Positions 51,315 to 60,663 are shown, counted from the stretch's first letter. The stretch is DNA of 64,000 nucleotides from Pyxidicoccus parkwaysis (GCF_017301735.1 NZ_CP071090.1:1426001-1490000); one strand, 5' to 3'. Numbers and translations are program-made. Notes: generated by a model not told the origin, from the sequence alone.

Positions 51315-52555
51315 ACGAACCCATCCGCGCCGCGCTGGTCGCGCTCGTCCTCGTGGGCGTCTGTGCCTGTAAGCCGCTAGACGCATGGGAGTACACGCCC
51401 GCCGCGGACTCCATCACGCTGGCCGTCATCGAGACGCGCATCCCCCGGCGCACGGGGTTTGGGGCGCGGCTGGCCGCTGAAGAAATCAACCTCGCGGGAG
51501 GCGTGCTCGGCAGGAAGGTGGAGGTCATCGTGGCGCAGGACCGGCTGTGCGACGAGGACCACGCGCCAGAGGTCGTGCGCGGGCTCCTCGAGCGGGGCAT
51601 CGTGGCCATCGTCGGCGCCACGTGCAGCGCGGCGACCCGGACGGACCTCGACGTCGTCGCGCCCGACGCGGCGAACGTGGTCATCGTCTCGCCCACCTCG
51701 TCGTCGTCCACGCTCACCGGGCTCCCCAACTTCTATCGCACCATCGCCAACGACAACCGCCAGGGGCCGCTCCTGGCCGAGGAGGTCCGCCGCCAGGGCG
51801 TGGACGCCGCAGCCATCATCCACGTCGACGACATCTATGGCATTGGCCTCGCGGACGGCTTCGAGCAGCGCTTCACCGCGCTCGGCGGCCGCATCCTGAC
51901 GCGGGTGGGGCACCCCACGGACAAGACCACCGGCTTCACGGACGAGGTCCGGCGCCTCTACGCCGCCGGAAAGCCCCAGGCCATCGTCATCATGGGGTTC
52001 TCGGTGGGCGCCGCCGGCCTGTCGAGAGACCTGGCGGCTTCCGCCGACATCCAGGGCGTGCGGTTCTTCGCCTCGGAGGCGGTGTTCGGCCCGGGCTTCC
52101 TCACGAGCGCGGATGCCACCGTTGCCCAGGGCATGCAGGGCCTCGTCCCCACGGCGGCCCTGGATGACCCGAACCGGCAGCGCTTCGTGGACGCCTATGA
52201 GTCCGCCACCGGGGAGGGCTTCGACATCGAGGACTCCGGCCGGCTCCAGCGGACCTACGACGCCGTCTACCTCCTGGGGCTCGCCATGGCGAGGGGCGGC
52301 GCGGCGACCACCGAGGCGATTCGCGACAACATCATCGCCGTCTCGGGCACCAAGAACGCGGTGGGGACTCCCGTCAACGTGGGCGAGTTCGCCAGGGCGC
52401 TGGAGCTCCTGCGGGCGGGGCAGGAGGTCAACTACGAGGGCGCCTCCGGGCCGCTGGACCTGGACGAGAACGGTGAGCCCTCCCGAGGCACCTATCTGCT
52501 CTGGCGCATCGACGGCGGCCAGTTCGTGTTCGACAAGTCCCTGCGTTTCCCTTGA
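51302..52555 (+). CDS. LivK-like substrate-binding lipoprotein
   Basis: 417 residues. A signal peptide ends VGVCACK, so it is lipid-anchored. The type I periplasmic-binding fold shows RRTGFGARLAAEEINLAGGVLGRK, GIVAIVGATCSAATR and IHVDDIYGIGLADGFEQRF (in parts), the pattern of branched-chain amino acid/amide receptors. No ABC permease or ATPase gene is nearby. Its gene begins inside the end of the TonB-receptor gene, so it probably works as a sensor component with that receptor and the divergent YfiR-kinase pair rather than in classical import. Confidence 0.85.
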   Translation: MGTVNEPIRAALVALVLVGVCACKPLDAWEYTPAADSITLAVIETRIPRRTGFGARLAAEEINLAGGVLGRKVEVIVAQDRLCDEDHAPEVVRGLLERGIVAIVGATCSAATRTDLDVVAPDAANVVIVSPTSSSSTLTGLPNFYRTIANDNRQGPLLAEEVRRQGVDAAAIIHVDDIYGIGLADGFEQRFTALGGRILTRVGHPTDKTTGFTDEVRRLYAAGKPQAIVIMGFSVGAAGLSRDLAASADIQGVRFFASEAVFGPGFLTSADATVAQGMQGLVPTAALDDPNRQRFVDAYESATGEGFDIEDSGRLQRTYDAVYLLGLAMARGGAATTEAIRDNIIAVSGTKNAVGTPVNVGEFARALELLRAGQEVNYEGASGPLDLDENGEPSRGTYLLWRIDGGQFVFDKSLRFP

Positions 52556-52710
52556 GGCCGGATGGCTTCAGCCATTTGATGACAACTGAATCGGGCCTTC
52601 ACGGCACGGTGGATGCGAGGCTCGCGTTGTTCGGGGCCATCGGGGTGTTCTACAACCTCTGACGCCGGAGCTCGTCACGCGGCGGCGCCCGCCGCGAGGA
52701 GGTTGGCACG

Positions 52711-54969
52711 ATGAAGAGCCAGTGGCTGCGATGGGCCGCGATGCTGTGCATGGGGACCTTGTGCCTCACCGGGAGCGCACTCGCGCAGGCGCCCGCCGTG
52801 ACTTCGCCCGAGGCACTCCGCGCCGAACGCCGGGTGCGTCTGGTGAAGCTGTGGGGCGAGGTCCGCTTCTTCCACCCGCAGGCCTTCTCCCGGCCCGCCG
52901 AGTGGGACGCGGCCTTCATGGCCGCGCTGCCCCGGGTGGAGGCGGCGCGGGACGCGGAGGCCTATGCCGCCGCGGTCCAGGGCATGCTTGCGGTCCTCGG
53001 AGATACGGCCACGCGGGTGGAGCGGACCGGGACGCCTGCCTCCACGGGCCCGGCGCCCACCCTCCGCGCGCTGAAGAGCTGGGAGAAGGACGTCCTCGTG
53101 CTCGACCTGCGCAACCTCCTGGGGCCTCAGGGGCACGCTTCATGGGAGGAATTGAGCAAGACGCTGGACGCGGACGCCGCGAAGGCCCGCGCGGTGGTGC
53201 TGGACCTGCGCATGCGGGGCCTCCAGCGCTATGGCCTCTCCTGGCTGGTTCCTCAACTCCTGCCGCACTTCATCGAAGGCGAGCTGCGCGTGCCCGGCCT
53301 GCGCGAGGTGCTCCACTCGGGGCTGAAGCCGCAGGATGGCCAGCCGAGCTACTTGTATAGCACCGAGCTCACCCACCCATCCGATGACCTCGTCACGGGC
53401 ACCCCGGGGAAGAAGCCGGCCCTGCTCGTCTTGCTGGTCGACGGGGAGTCCGCCATCGATGCCTCCATCCTGGCCCTGCGCGCCAGCGGGAAGGGACTCG
53501 TGGTGGCCGAAGGCCCGCTCGATGAGGGCTCCACGAACATGCAGGACCCCACGGAGCTGGGCGAGGGGTACCGGGCGCTGGTGAGCCTCAACGAGACGGT
53601 GTTGGCCCTCGAAGCGGACGTGAAGCGGCCCGCGCGCGCCCGCCTGGATGGGCCCGACGAGGGGATGCGCCAGGCCCTCTCCCTGGCCACGCGCCCCCCC
53701 AGGCGCGGGGCTGGCACGCTCGCGGCCCTTCGTCCCACGGCCGTCTGGCGGCCGGAGCCGCGCTACGAGGACGCGCTCTATCCGTCCCGGGAGATGCGGC
53801 TGCTGGCCGGCGCCAAGCTGTGGACGGTGGTGAGGTTCTTCTTCGCCTATCCGCACTTGATGGACCGGCCCTGGGAGGACCGCCTGCCGGAGCTGCTCGA
53901 GAAGCTGGACGCGGCGAAGGACGCGAGGGCGTACGTGCTCGCGCTGGCCGAGGCGGGCACCTGGCTCCAGGACGGCCACGTCACCCTGCGTGGCCACCCC
54001 GAGCTCCAGCGCTTCTTCGGCACCACCGCGCCGGTCTGGGTGACGGACATCGACGGCAAGGCCGTGGTGCTGCAGGTCATCCTCCCCGAGGCCGCGCCCG
54101 GGCTCGCGGCGGGCGACATCATCGAGACAGTCGATGGTGAGCCCATCGAGGCGCGAGCACGGCGGATTGCCCCGTACATGGCGGGCGCCACGCCCGGCTA
54201 CCTCCGGGACGTGACGTTGCGGCGGACGCTCTCGGGGGAGGAGGGCTCCACGGTGACGCTCGGCGTGCGTGGCGCCCGGGGGCCACGGGAGGTGAAGGTC
54301 ACCCGCACGCCCTGGTGGAACCGGCCTCCCTCACCCGAGGCGCCCTACCGCGTGCTGGAGGGAAACATCGGCTTCGTGGACCTGGGCAGGCTGGAGGCCG
54401 AGCAGGTGCCGAAGATGTTCGAGGCGCTCAAGGACACCCGTGGAATCGTGTTCGACCTGCGAAACTATCCGCGCGGCAGCATGTGGGCGCTCGGGCCCTA
54501 TTTCGATGTGAAGGGCGGGCGTCCCTATGCCCAATACGAGCGCCCGCTGGTCGGTGGACAGCACACGGGCCACTTGATGCTCACCGACTCGGTGTCGACG
54601 GCGAGAGCCGTGCCCAAATACCGGGGCCGCACGGTGACGCTGATCGACTCGCGAACCATCAGCCAGGCCGAGCACACCGGGCTGATGCTGGAGGCCGCGG
54701 CGGACACCGTCTTCCTGGGCAGTCCCACCGCGGGCAGCAACGGCGACGTCACCCAGGCGGTGCTGCCCGGCGGCATCACCTTCTTCCTCACCGGAACGGA
54801 CGTCCGCCACGGAGATGGCCGGCAGCTGCAGCGCAAGGGGCTGGAGCCGCACGTGAAGCTGCGGCCCACGGTGGCGGGCCTCCAGGCCGGCCGTGACGAG
54901 CTGCTGGAGCGCGCCGTCCAAATCCTGCGCGAGGAGCCCGCGAACAAGGCGGCCTCCCGGAAGGAGTGA
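52711..54969 (+). CDS. Secreted S41 (C-terminal processing) family peptidase
   Basis: 752 residues with a signal peptide ending GSALAQA. The protein has two similar helical starts (VRLVKLWGEVRFFHPQAF and AKLWTVVRFFFAYPHLM), the TSP/tricorn-type N-domain. A PDZ domain lies at about 440-530 (APGLAAGDIIETVDGEPIE), then the S41 core GNIGFVDLGRL, GIVFDLRNYPRG and catalytic Ser in SRTISQAEHTG. The N-terminal half may be a degenerate copy of the catalytic unit. Likely periplasmic or secreted proteolysis. GAGGAGGT precedes ATG 52711. Confidence 0.85.
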   Translation: MKSQWLRWAAMLCMGTLCLTGSALAQAPAVTSPEALRAERRVRLVKLWGEVRFFHPQAFSRPAEWDAAFMAALPRVEAARDAEAYAAAVQGMLAVLGDTATRVERTGTPASTGPAPTLRALKSWEKDVLVLDLRNLLGPQGHASWEELSKTLDADAAKARAVVLDLRMRGLQRYGLSWLVPQLLPHFIEGELRVPGLREVLHSGLKPQDGQPSYLYSTELTHPSDDLVTGTPGKKPALLVLLVDGESAIDASILALRASGKGLVVAEGPLDEGSTNMQDPTELGEGYRALVSLNETVLALEADVKRPARARLDGPDEGMRQALSLATRPPRRGAGTLAALRPTAVWRPEPRYEDALYPSREMRLLAGAKLWTVVRFFFAYPHLMDRPWEDRLPELLEKLDAAKDARAYVLALAEAGTWLQDGHVTLRGHPELQRFFGTTAPVWVTDIDGKAVVLQVILPEAAPGLAAGDIIETVDGEPIEARARRIAPYMAGATPGYLRDVTLRRTLSGEEGSTVTLGVRGARGPREVKVTRTPWWNRPPSPEAPYRVLEGNIGFVDLGRLEAEQVPKMFEALKDTRGIVFDLRNYPRGSMWALGPYFDVKGGRPYAQYERPLVGGQHTGHLMLTDSVSTARAVPKYRGRTVTLIDSRTISQAEHTGLMLEAAADTVFLGSPTAGSNGDVTQAVLPGGITFFLTGTDVRHGDGRQLQRKGLEPHVKLRPTVAGLQAGRDELLERAVQILREEPANKAASRKE

Positions 54970-54981
54970 GCGCACCCGTGT

Positions 54982-55016
54982 GAGACAGAACTGTTGAATA
55001 CATGGCGTTCTGTTTC
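54982..55016. promoter_or_regulatory. AT-rich inverted repeat between two secreted-protein genes
   Basis: GAGACAGAAC (54982-54991) and GTTCTGTTTC (55007-55016) pair over 10 positions with one wobble, 15 bases apart. It could be an operator for the next gene or a weak terminator of the protease gene. Confidence 0.3.
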
Positions 55017-55070
55017 ATATTGGCGGCCGCCTCGCGCCGTGGGCCGAGGTCCTGGAGGTTCCGAGACGTG

Positions 55071-55670
55071 ATGGGTATGCGCTGGATGTTGAGCTGGTCT
55101 CTTCCGCTGGTGGCCCTGGGCTTCTCCGCGGCTGCTTCCACTCCCACGGAGGCCCCGAAGGCCCCGCCGGCCGCGAGCACGCAGGCCGCTCCGAGCCAGA
55201 AGGCTCAGCAGCCCGTGGCGCTCACCTACGAGCCGAAGGACTGCGACCCGGTGAAGGAGCTGAAGTGCCTGTGCGTGGGGAGCGTGGGCTCGGCGGAAGC
55301 GGCGCTGAAGGAGATTGGCCTGGACCCGGAGGTCATCCGCACGAGCGGCGCACCGTGCATCCAGGGTGACTTCGACCGCGATGGCAATCCGGACTACGCG
55401 TTCCCGGGCGCCGGCTACAGGATGTGCAACGGAGCCGCCCCCGTGCGCGTCATCTTCACGAAGAAGGGCCTCGTGCGAGAGGTCCAGGCGCTCCCCCGTG
55501 AGATGAGCTGTTTCAATCTCTACCGCCCGAACAAGAAGCCCGGCCGTGACGGCGTGCCGCCCACGAAGAAGGACTCGCTGGTGGACTGGGGCGAGGGCAA
55601 CGCCACCTGGCTCTACCGGTTCGACGGCAAGCGCTGGCTGGCCACGCAATGCGACTCCGAGGACGCCTGA
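55071..55670 (+). CDS. Hypothetical secreted protein with Ca-binding-like FDRDGNPDY motif
   Basis: 199 residues. The signal peptide LSWSLPLVALGFSAAAS is followed by a Pro/Ala-rich linker. A small domain then contains DCDPVKELKCLCVG, GDFDRDGNPDYAFPG (like the acidic loop of FG-GAP/VCBS repeats) and a C-terminal GNATWLYRFDGKRWLATQC. Six cysteines probably form disulfides. No family recognised. The start is uncertain among GTG 55068, ATG 55071 and ATG 55077; GGAGG is at 55054-55058. Confidence 0.68.
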   Translation: MGMRWMLSWSLPLVALGFSAAASTPTEAPKAPPAASTQAAPSQKAQQPVALTYEPKDCDPVKELKCLCVGSVGSAEAALKEIGLDPEVIRTSGAPCIQGDFDRDGNPDYAFPGAGYRMCNGAAPVRVIFTKKGLVREVQALPREMSCFNLYRPNKKPGRDGVPPTKKDSLVDWGEGNATWLYRFDGKRWLATQCDSEDA

Positions 55671-55704
55671 CGCATTCCCACCACGCTTCTCCACGAGTCA
55701 TTCA

Positions 55705-56934
55705 ATGACCACCCATCCGAAGCTCCAGAGGTGCGCGGAGACGCGCGACTCGTCGCTCTATCTCACCGGTGAGGGCCTGACCTCCTTCCCCGAGGAAATC
55801 CTGGCGCTGGGCGACCACCTCAAGTCGCTCAACATCTCGAAGAACCCTCTCAAGAGCCTGCCTGCGGGCATCTCCGCGCTGAAGAACCTGGAGGAGCTGT
55901 ACCTGGTGGGCTGCTCGCTCTCGAGCCTTCCCGCCGAGCTCTTCACGCTGAAGAAGCTCAAGAAGGTCTTCCTGTCGGGGAACCAGCTCGAGTCCCTGCC
56001 GGACGGCATCGGCGAGCTCTCTCAGCTCAAGGAGCTCCACCTCAACGAAAACCCGCTCACGTCGCTGCCCGAGAGCTTTGGCTCGCTCAAGAAGCTCAAG
56101 AAGCTGCTGCTCAAGGAGCTCAAGCTCAAGACGTTGCCCGGGTGGTTCTCGAAGCTGGGCGCGCTCACCGAGCTGGACCTGTGGAAGGCGGGGCTCGAGG
56201 GCTTCCCCGAGGTGCTCCTGTCGATGCCCAAGCTCGAGTCCCTGAACCTCTCGGACAACGCGCTGGCAGTGCTTCCCGCGAATCTCTCGGGCCTGGAGTC
56301 CCTGGAGGAGCTCGACCTCTCCAGCACGGGAGTGTTAGTGGTGCCCGCGAGCATCGCCGCGCTGCCGAAGCTGCGCAGCCTGAACATCTCTCGCAACGGC
56401 GTGCGACGGCTGCCGCCCGAGCTGGCGACGGCGAAGGCGCTCGGGTCCATCAACGTCTACGGGAATCCCATCGAGAACCTCGACGCCGAGCTCATCAAGA
56501 GCAGCAAGTGGGACGACATCCAGAAGGCGCTCCAGGCGCAGCTCCCGGACGCCCCCGCGCCGGCACCGAAGCTCTCGCCCGCGCAGCGCTACGCCGAGTT
56601 CCTGAAGAAGGCGGACTACGAGGCGCTCACGGGCTCTCGCGTGAGCGGGTTTGACTTCCGGCTCGTCTTCGATACCCCGGACATGCTGGCGGACAGCATC
56701 GCCGAGAACAACGTGCACTTCGAGGACGAGCTGCCCGAGGAGTACTCGGTGCTGGCGCTGCCCTATCCCACGAAGAACGAGGCCCGGGACGCCAACCCGT
56801 CCTCGCTCGATGAGTTCTTCGTCGTGGACACGTCGAAGCCCGAGCACCCCGTGCTGCTGTGGACGCACGACGGCGGCTTCGGGCGCTTCTCCAAGAGCTT
56901 CCCGGCCTTCCTGGACAGCTTGAAGAAGGGCTGA
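55705..56934 (+). CDS. Leucine-rich repeat protein with C-terminal SUKH-like domain
   Basis: 409 residues, no signal peptide. About ten LRRs of 23 residues (pattern LKSLNISKNPLKSLPAGIS, LKELHLNENPLTSLPESFG) cover residues 15-265. After a Pro/Ala linker, residues 290-409 (RYAEFLKKADYEALTG, SLDEFFVVDTSKPEHPVLLWT, GRFSKSFPAFLDSL) faintly resemble SMI1/KNR4 (SUKH) proteins, which often act as immunity or adaptor modules. LRR identity is firm; the C-terminal assignment is a guess from pattern. Confidence 0.78.
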   Translation: MTTHPKLQRCAETRDSSLYLTGEGLTSFPEEILALGDHLKSLNISKNPLKSLPAGISALKNLEELYLVGCSLSSLPAELFTLKKLKKVFLSGNQLESLPDGIGELSQLKELHLNENPLTSLPESFGSLKKLKKLLLKELKLKTLPGWFSKLGALTELDLWKAGLEGFPEVLLSMPKLESLNLSDNALAVLPANLSGLESLEELDLSSTGVLVVPASIAALPKLRSLNISRNGVRRLPPELATAKALGSINVYGNPIENLDAELIKSSKWDDIQKALQAQLPDAPAPAPKLSPAQRYAEFLKKADYEALTGSRVSGFDFRLVFDTPDMLADSIAENNVHFEDELPEEYSVLALPYPTKNEARDANPSSLDEFFVVDTSKPEHPVLLWTHDGGFGRFSKSFPAFLDSLKKG

Positions 56935-57055
56935 ATCTCCGCTCCTGCTCCGGCAGGGTTTGTCCATTGCCCGGGAGGCGGAGCGAGCCGGTGCGTACAC
57001 CCGTGTCAGGATTCCCGTGCCGCGTCTGATGGGCGGACGGCACGGGGACCCACAA

Positions 57056-57463
57056 ATGAAGCAGTCGCGTGAGTGGACGTGTGGCGTGCAGCGTTCATGG
57101 TTCGAGCCGCCGGACATCCTCTGGCAACGGTTTCGCGGCGTGGCGGCGCTCGAGGAGACGCGGTGGTCGGTGGAGGTCTACCGGCAGGTGGCCACCCATG
57201 GACCCTTCTATGCGGCCATCGACGTCACGGGCTCCGAGCTCACCTCCGAGTCCCGGAAGTTCCTCGTCGACAACGTCCGGACCGAGTGGCTGCGAGGCGT
57301 CGTCTACGTCGGGGCGGGGCTCATCCAGAGGGCCGTGAGCAAGGGCCTCATGCTGACGTACCTCTTCGACAAGAGGCCGCATTACGAGGTCGCCTTCGCG
57401 AACAGCCTGGACGAGGCCCGCCACTGGATTGAGCGCCAGCGCACGCAGCGGAAGGCGGGCTGA
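57056..57463 (+). CDS. Small cytoplasmic protein, possibly STAS/SpoIIAA-like
   Basis: 135 residues without signal or membrane segment. Segments such as GPFYAAIDVTGSELTSESRKF, GVVYVGAGLIQRAVSKGLML and NSLDEARHWIERQR follow the strand-helix pattern of SpoIIAA-like/STAS proteins (WxVxxxG...DxxxxxxL..AxxWl). No specific function can be given. ATG 57056 has a weak ribosome site; an in-frame ATG at 57029 would add nine residues. The next gene begins eight bases after the stop, so they are probably co-transcribed. Confidence 0.55.
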   Translation: MKQSREWTCGVQRSWFEPPDILWQRFRGVAALEETRWSVEVYRQVATHGPFYAAIDVTGSELTSESRKFLVDNVRTEWLRGVVYVGAGLIQRAVSKGLMLTYLFDKRPHYEVAFANSLDEARHWIERQRTQRKAG

Positions 57464-57470
57464 GGGGCCG

Positions 57471-58070
57471 ATGACGAAGGACATCCTGGTGCTCGTCATC
57501 AGCTTCCTGCTGACCACCGTCGCGGGCGGCTTCGTGGGTACGTACCTGCAGCAGCGCTCCTGGAAGCGGCAGAATGAAGCGCGCCTGCGCGAGGAGGAAC
57601 TGCGCCGGGCGGACACGGCCTGCCAGACGGTGAGCGCCCTCATCGACAAGCGGCGCTACCGCATGGTGAGGCTCCTGAATGCGATGCAGGAGCAGAGCGC
57701 GGGGCGTGACGTCGCGGACAAACTGGAGCAGGGCCTTCAGGCTTATGACGCGGTGCTGTTCGAGTACAACGACAGCCTCAACGTCCACTTCTCCCTGGTC
57801 GGCACCTACTTCGGAGAGCGGGCACGCGCCTGGTTCCAGGACGAGGTCCACGCGACGTTCGTCCGGGCCGGCGAGCACTTCGTGCGGGCAGGGCGCGTCG
57901 CGAGCGCGGAGGAGGTGGGGGCGGAACTCGACGCGGCCGCGAGGGAGCTCGACTCGCTCAACGAGCACATCTACCGCCTCAGCGTCTTCATGATGGCCAT
58001 GCTGCGGGAGGGCCGTGTCGGTAGGCAGGCCGACGATGCGCTCCAGCCAGGGCAGCTCGAGCCGCGTTGA
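57471..58070 (+). CDS. Membrane-anchored helical protein of unknown function
   Basis: 199 residues. One N-terminal membrane helix (LVLVISFLLTTVAGGFVGTYL) is followed by a coiled coil rich in Arg/Glu (QQRSWKRQNEARLREEELRRA) and an all-helical cytoplasmic remainder. No family recognised. GAGGGGCC precedes the ATG. It is convergent with the deaminase, three bases apart. Confidence 0.62.
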   Translation: MTKDILVLVISFLLTTVAGGFVGTYLQQRSWKRQNEARLREEELRRADTACQTVSALIDKRRYRMVRLLNAMQEQSAGRDVADKLEQGLQAYDAVLFEYNDSLNVHFSLVGTYFGERARAWFQDEVHATFVRAGEHFVRAGRVASAEEVGAELDAAARELDSLNEHIYRLSVFMMAMLREGRVGRQADDALQPGQLEPR

Positions 58071-58073
58071 CGG

Positions 58074-58541
58074 CTACTTCCTCGTCGCCTCGCGCCAGAG
58101 CTCATAAAGCTCCACCGTGCCCCCGGACTGGACTGGCATGTGGACGGCCTTCAAGCGCTGCTCCGTGGGCGGCTTCGCCAGCTCGGCGTAGACGGCGGCG
58201 GTCGACAGGCCGTAGGGCTCACCGTCCGCGTTGGAGTAGGCGAACGCAACGTGCTCGATGCCCGCCATCCGCATGGCCGCGAAGCACATCGGGCAGGGCT
58301 GGCCGCTCGCATAGACGGAGCAGCCGTCGAGGCGCGGCGAGCCCAGCGCCCGGCCCGCCGCGCGGAGCGCGAGGAGCTCCGCGTGGGCCGTCGGGTCATG
58401 GGTGGCCAGCATCTCGTTGACACCGCGCGCGATGACCTGGCCGTCCTTGACGACGACGGCGCCGAACGGCCGACCACCGCGACGGACGTTGTCGCGCGCC
58501 AGCTCAATCGCTTCGAGGAGGTGGTCCTTGGGTGATGACAT
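58074..58541 (-). CDS. Nucleoside deaminase (guanine deaminase / CDA-like)
   Basis: 155 residues, the normal length. Zinc ligands and catalytic Glu are in PTAHAELLALR, with the pair of Cys in GQPCPMCFAAM. GGRPFGAVVVKDGQVIARG is the standard N-terminal region, and AYSNADGEPYGLST with the C-terminal LYELWREATRK fits guanine-deaminase-type enzymes better than TadA (tRNA), which has a different tail. It deaminates a purine or related base in the cytoplasm. ATG 58541. Confidence 0.87.
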   Translation of the reverse strand: MSSPKDHLLEAIELARDNVRRGGRPFGAVVVKDGQVIARGVNEMLATHDPTAHAELLALRAAGRALGSPRLDGCSVYASGQPCPMCFAAMRMAGIEHVAFAYSNADGEPYGLSTAAVYAELAKPPTEQRLKAVHMPVQSGGTVELYELWREATRK

Positions 58542-58890
58542 GACTCCCTCATGCCTCCGGGCTGGCTTGGGCGAAAGGAGATTGTGTCGCGCCTGTTGTG
58601 AGGTCATCCCTCCCGGAGGTCGCGGTCTCTGCGGCCGGTCCAATCGCGACGGCTCATCCGTGTGCGAACGCGTCAGCCCGCGTCAGGCATCGCCGCATCA
58701 GTGCACCGCGGCATCACCGTGCGCGTGTCGCGTAGACGCGGCTGCGTGACGCCGCGACGCGGGAACCCGTGCCCGCCAGCGTAACCGCGCGGAAAGGCCC
58801 ACGTGGCGTCGCGGCACAGCCATTGCTCAGAGGACCGTCACCCAGGCAGGCAATGCCCGGGAGTTGTCTCGTCTCGTTGGGGGAAAATCC
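58542..58890. other. 349-bp intergenic region without a recognisable gene
   Basis: Lies between divergent genes (deaminase on minus, secreted protein on plus). It is GC-rich with many CpG-type steps and short repeated words such as CGCGTCAG and GCATCACCG/GCATCGCCG. No open frame on either strand has a ribosome site and family signature, and no strong promoter, tRNA-like or terminator structure was seen apart from GGGGGA before the next gene. Confidence 0.6.
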
Positions 58891-60657
58891 ATGCGTCCAT
58901 TCAGCCGTGCTCTCCCGCGCTCGCGCGCTGGCGGTGGTGTCTTCGCAATCGCCCTCGTCGCGGTGCCTCTCGCCGCACTGCTCCTGCTCCCACGTCCCGC
59001 AGCCGGCTTCACGCAGAGCGGCGTGGGCGTCGGCTTCGGCAACGGCATCCCCATGGGACACGAGTGGATTACCCGCCGGTCCCTGCTCGAGGTGATTGGC
59101 GGCGACCCCATCATGGGCAATGACCCGAATGACCCTCGCCGGACCTGGACGAAGGGCAAGGCGAAGGACACCAGCCTCTCCAGCCCGGAGGCCCAGCGCG
59201 AGCTGGCGCGCATCCGCTCCAAGGCCTACGCCGACCAGCGCTACCAGTCCACGTACAAGCCCATCTACGACGCCATCATGGGTGAGCGCTGGGTGGACAT
59301 CGGCGGCTTCAACGTCACCAACTCGATGGTCCCCGGCAATCGCAACTGCCATGACGCCGTGACGCAGGAGCCGGCGGAGCTGCAGTACGACCACTTCATG
59401 CGCCGCTATGACGACCGTGACGGGGACGGCGGCACCCGGGCCGCGAAGGCCTCCCAGGAGCGCTTCGTCCAGTACTTCGTGAACGCGGCCATGGCCCCGG
59501 CCACGGAGATGCGCGTGTGGGACGGAGGCGGCTACAGCGCGCTCACCGACGTGGACCGCAACTACTTCCTCTTCGGCCGGGCCGCCCACCTCTTCGAGGA
59601 CTCCTTCAGCTCCGAGCACACGGTGCGCATCCCCGCGGACAACCACGAGCGCGTGCGCCAGGTGAAGAGCTACCTGTGCGCGTCGGGCTCCGAGCAGCAC
59701 ACGCACTCCATGTCGGAAGTCCTCAACTTCAAGAGCGGGGACGTCATCTGGAATCCCGGGACGCAGCTCGGCTCGGGCTGGGCGTCCTACAAGCCGAGCA
59801 ACATGAAGGTCCCCGCGCTCGTTGCAATGGAAGCGACCAAGGATTTGTGGGCGGCCTTCATCCGGACCATGGGCATGCCGCTCGCGCAGCGGGAGCAGGT
59901 GGCGAAGGCGGAGGCGCAGCGGCTGGTGCAGAACTGGCTGAGCTTCGACACCGCGGAGGTGCGCGACTGGTACCTGCTCAACGACCACCGGGGTGCGACC
60001 TATGTGCTCGCGACCGGCCAGACGGGCAAGGGCCAGACGGTCTCCGCGTGCATGCAGGGCCTGGGTGTTCCGTCCGGCGACCAGCTCGCCAAGGTGCGTG
60101 AGTTGGAGGAGACGCAGCGCTTCTGCCTTTACAACGTCATCCCGGAAGAGGGGTACTCGGACCTGTTCGACCCGTCCATGCACATGCCCTTCAACTGGAA
60201 GTGGAAGGGGTCGAATTGGCAGACGCCTCCGGCGAGCTGGAAGATTCCCGACCGGCCCGCGGACACGGGACTTCGCGTGCGCATCAAGAGCGTGGACAAC
60301 GGGCAGTACATGGCTGCGCCGGATGGAGTGGCCAGCGACAAGTGGGTCTACTGCCGCGCCGGAGCCTCGCCGCTCGACTTCATCCTCGTGGGCAGCAAGG
60401 ACGACGGTGTCTATCGCGTGAGCAGCGCCCCCGGGCTCTTCCTCAGCTACACGGAGGCGACGGGCTCCGTGAAGCTCTACGGCTCTCCCAGCCAGGCCAG
60501 CTACCAGCTCAGCAAGGCGGGAGCCGGCGTGGCGATTCGCAACCTGTACTGGAAGCAGTTCATGTGGCTCTCGAAGGAGTCGCCCTACATCACCAAGACC
60601 GGCAACCCCTCGAACCGCAACGCCCAGTGGGCCGTCGAGGGCGTGCCCGGGCTGTAG
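58891..60657 (+). CDS. Secreted phospholipase C/nuclease P1-like protein with C-terminal beta-trefoil
   Basis: 588 residues from ATG 58891, preceded by GGGGGAAAA. The signal peptide ends LPRPAAG. The helical catalytic-like domain has MGHEWITRRSL, DYFLFGRAAHLFEDSFSSEHT-type zinc-PLC pattern (seen as FGRAAHLFEDSFSSEHTVR) and HTHSMSEVL, resembling zinc-dependent phospholipase C proteins that bind three zinc ions by scattered His/Asp. The C-terminal 125 residues (LRVRIKSVDNGQYMAAPDG, GVYRVSSAPGLFLSY) look like a fascin/ricin-type beta-trefoil. Activity is inferred; it might attack prey lipids. TTG 58864 upstream is not needed. Confidence 0.68.
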   Translation: MRPFSRALPRSRAGGGVFAIALVAVPLAALLLLPRPAAGFTQSGVGVGFGNGIPMGHEWITRRSLLEVIGGDPIMGNDPNDPRRTWTKGKAKDTSLSSPEAQRELARIRSKAYADQRYQSTYKPIYDAIMGERWVDIGGFNVTNSMVPGNRNCHDAVTQEPAELQYDHFMRRYDDRDGDGGTRAAKASQERFVQYFVNAAMAPATEMRVWDGGGYSALTDVDRNYFLFGRAAHLFEDSFSSEHTVRIPADNHERVRQVKSYLCASGSEQHTHSMSEVLNFKSGDVIWNPGTQLGSGWASYKPSNMKVPALVAMEATKDLWAAFIRTMGMPLAQREQVAKAEAQRLVQNWLSFDTAEVRDWYLLNDHRGATYVLATGQTGKGQTVSACMQGLGVPSGDQLAKVRELEETQRFCLYNVIPEEGYSDLFDPSMHMPFNWKWKGSNWQTPPASWKIPDRPADTGLRVRIKSVDNGQYMAAPDGVASDKWVYCRAGASPLDFILVGSKDDGVYRVSSAPGLFLSYTEATGSVKLYGSPSQASYQLSKAGAGVAIRNLYWKQFMWLSKESPYITKTGNPSNRNAQWAVEGVPGL

Positions 60658-60663
60658 CGCCTC

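Noticed and set aside
51302-52555. Branched-chain amino acid ABC importer operon
   Set aside because: Only the binding protein is present; no permease or ATPase gene flanks it.
58542-58890. Possible small RNA or gene in the longest gene-free stretch
   Set aside because: No start with a ribosome site plus coding pattern, no terminator and no tRNA-like fold could be seen.
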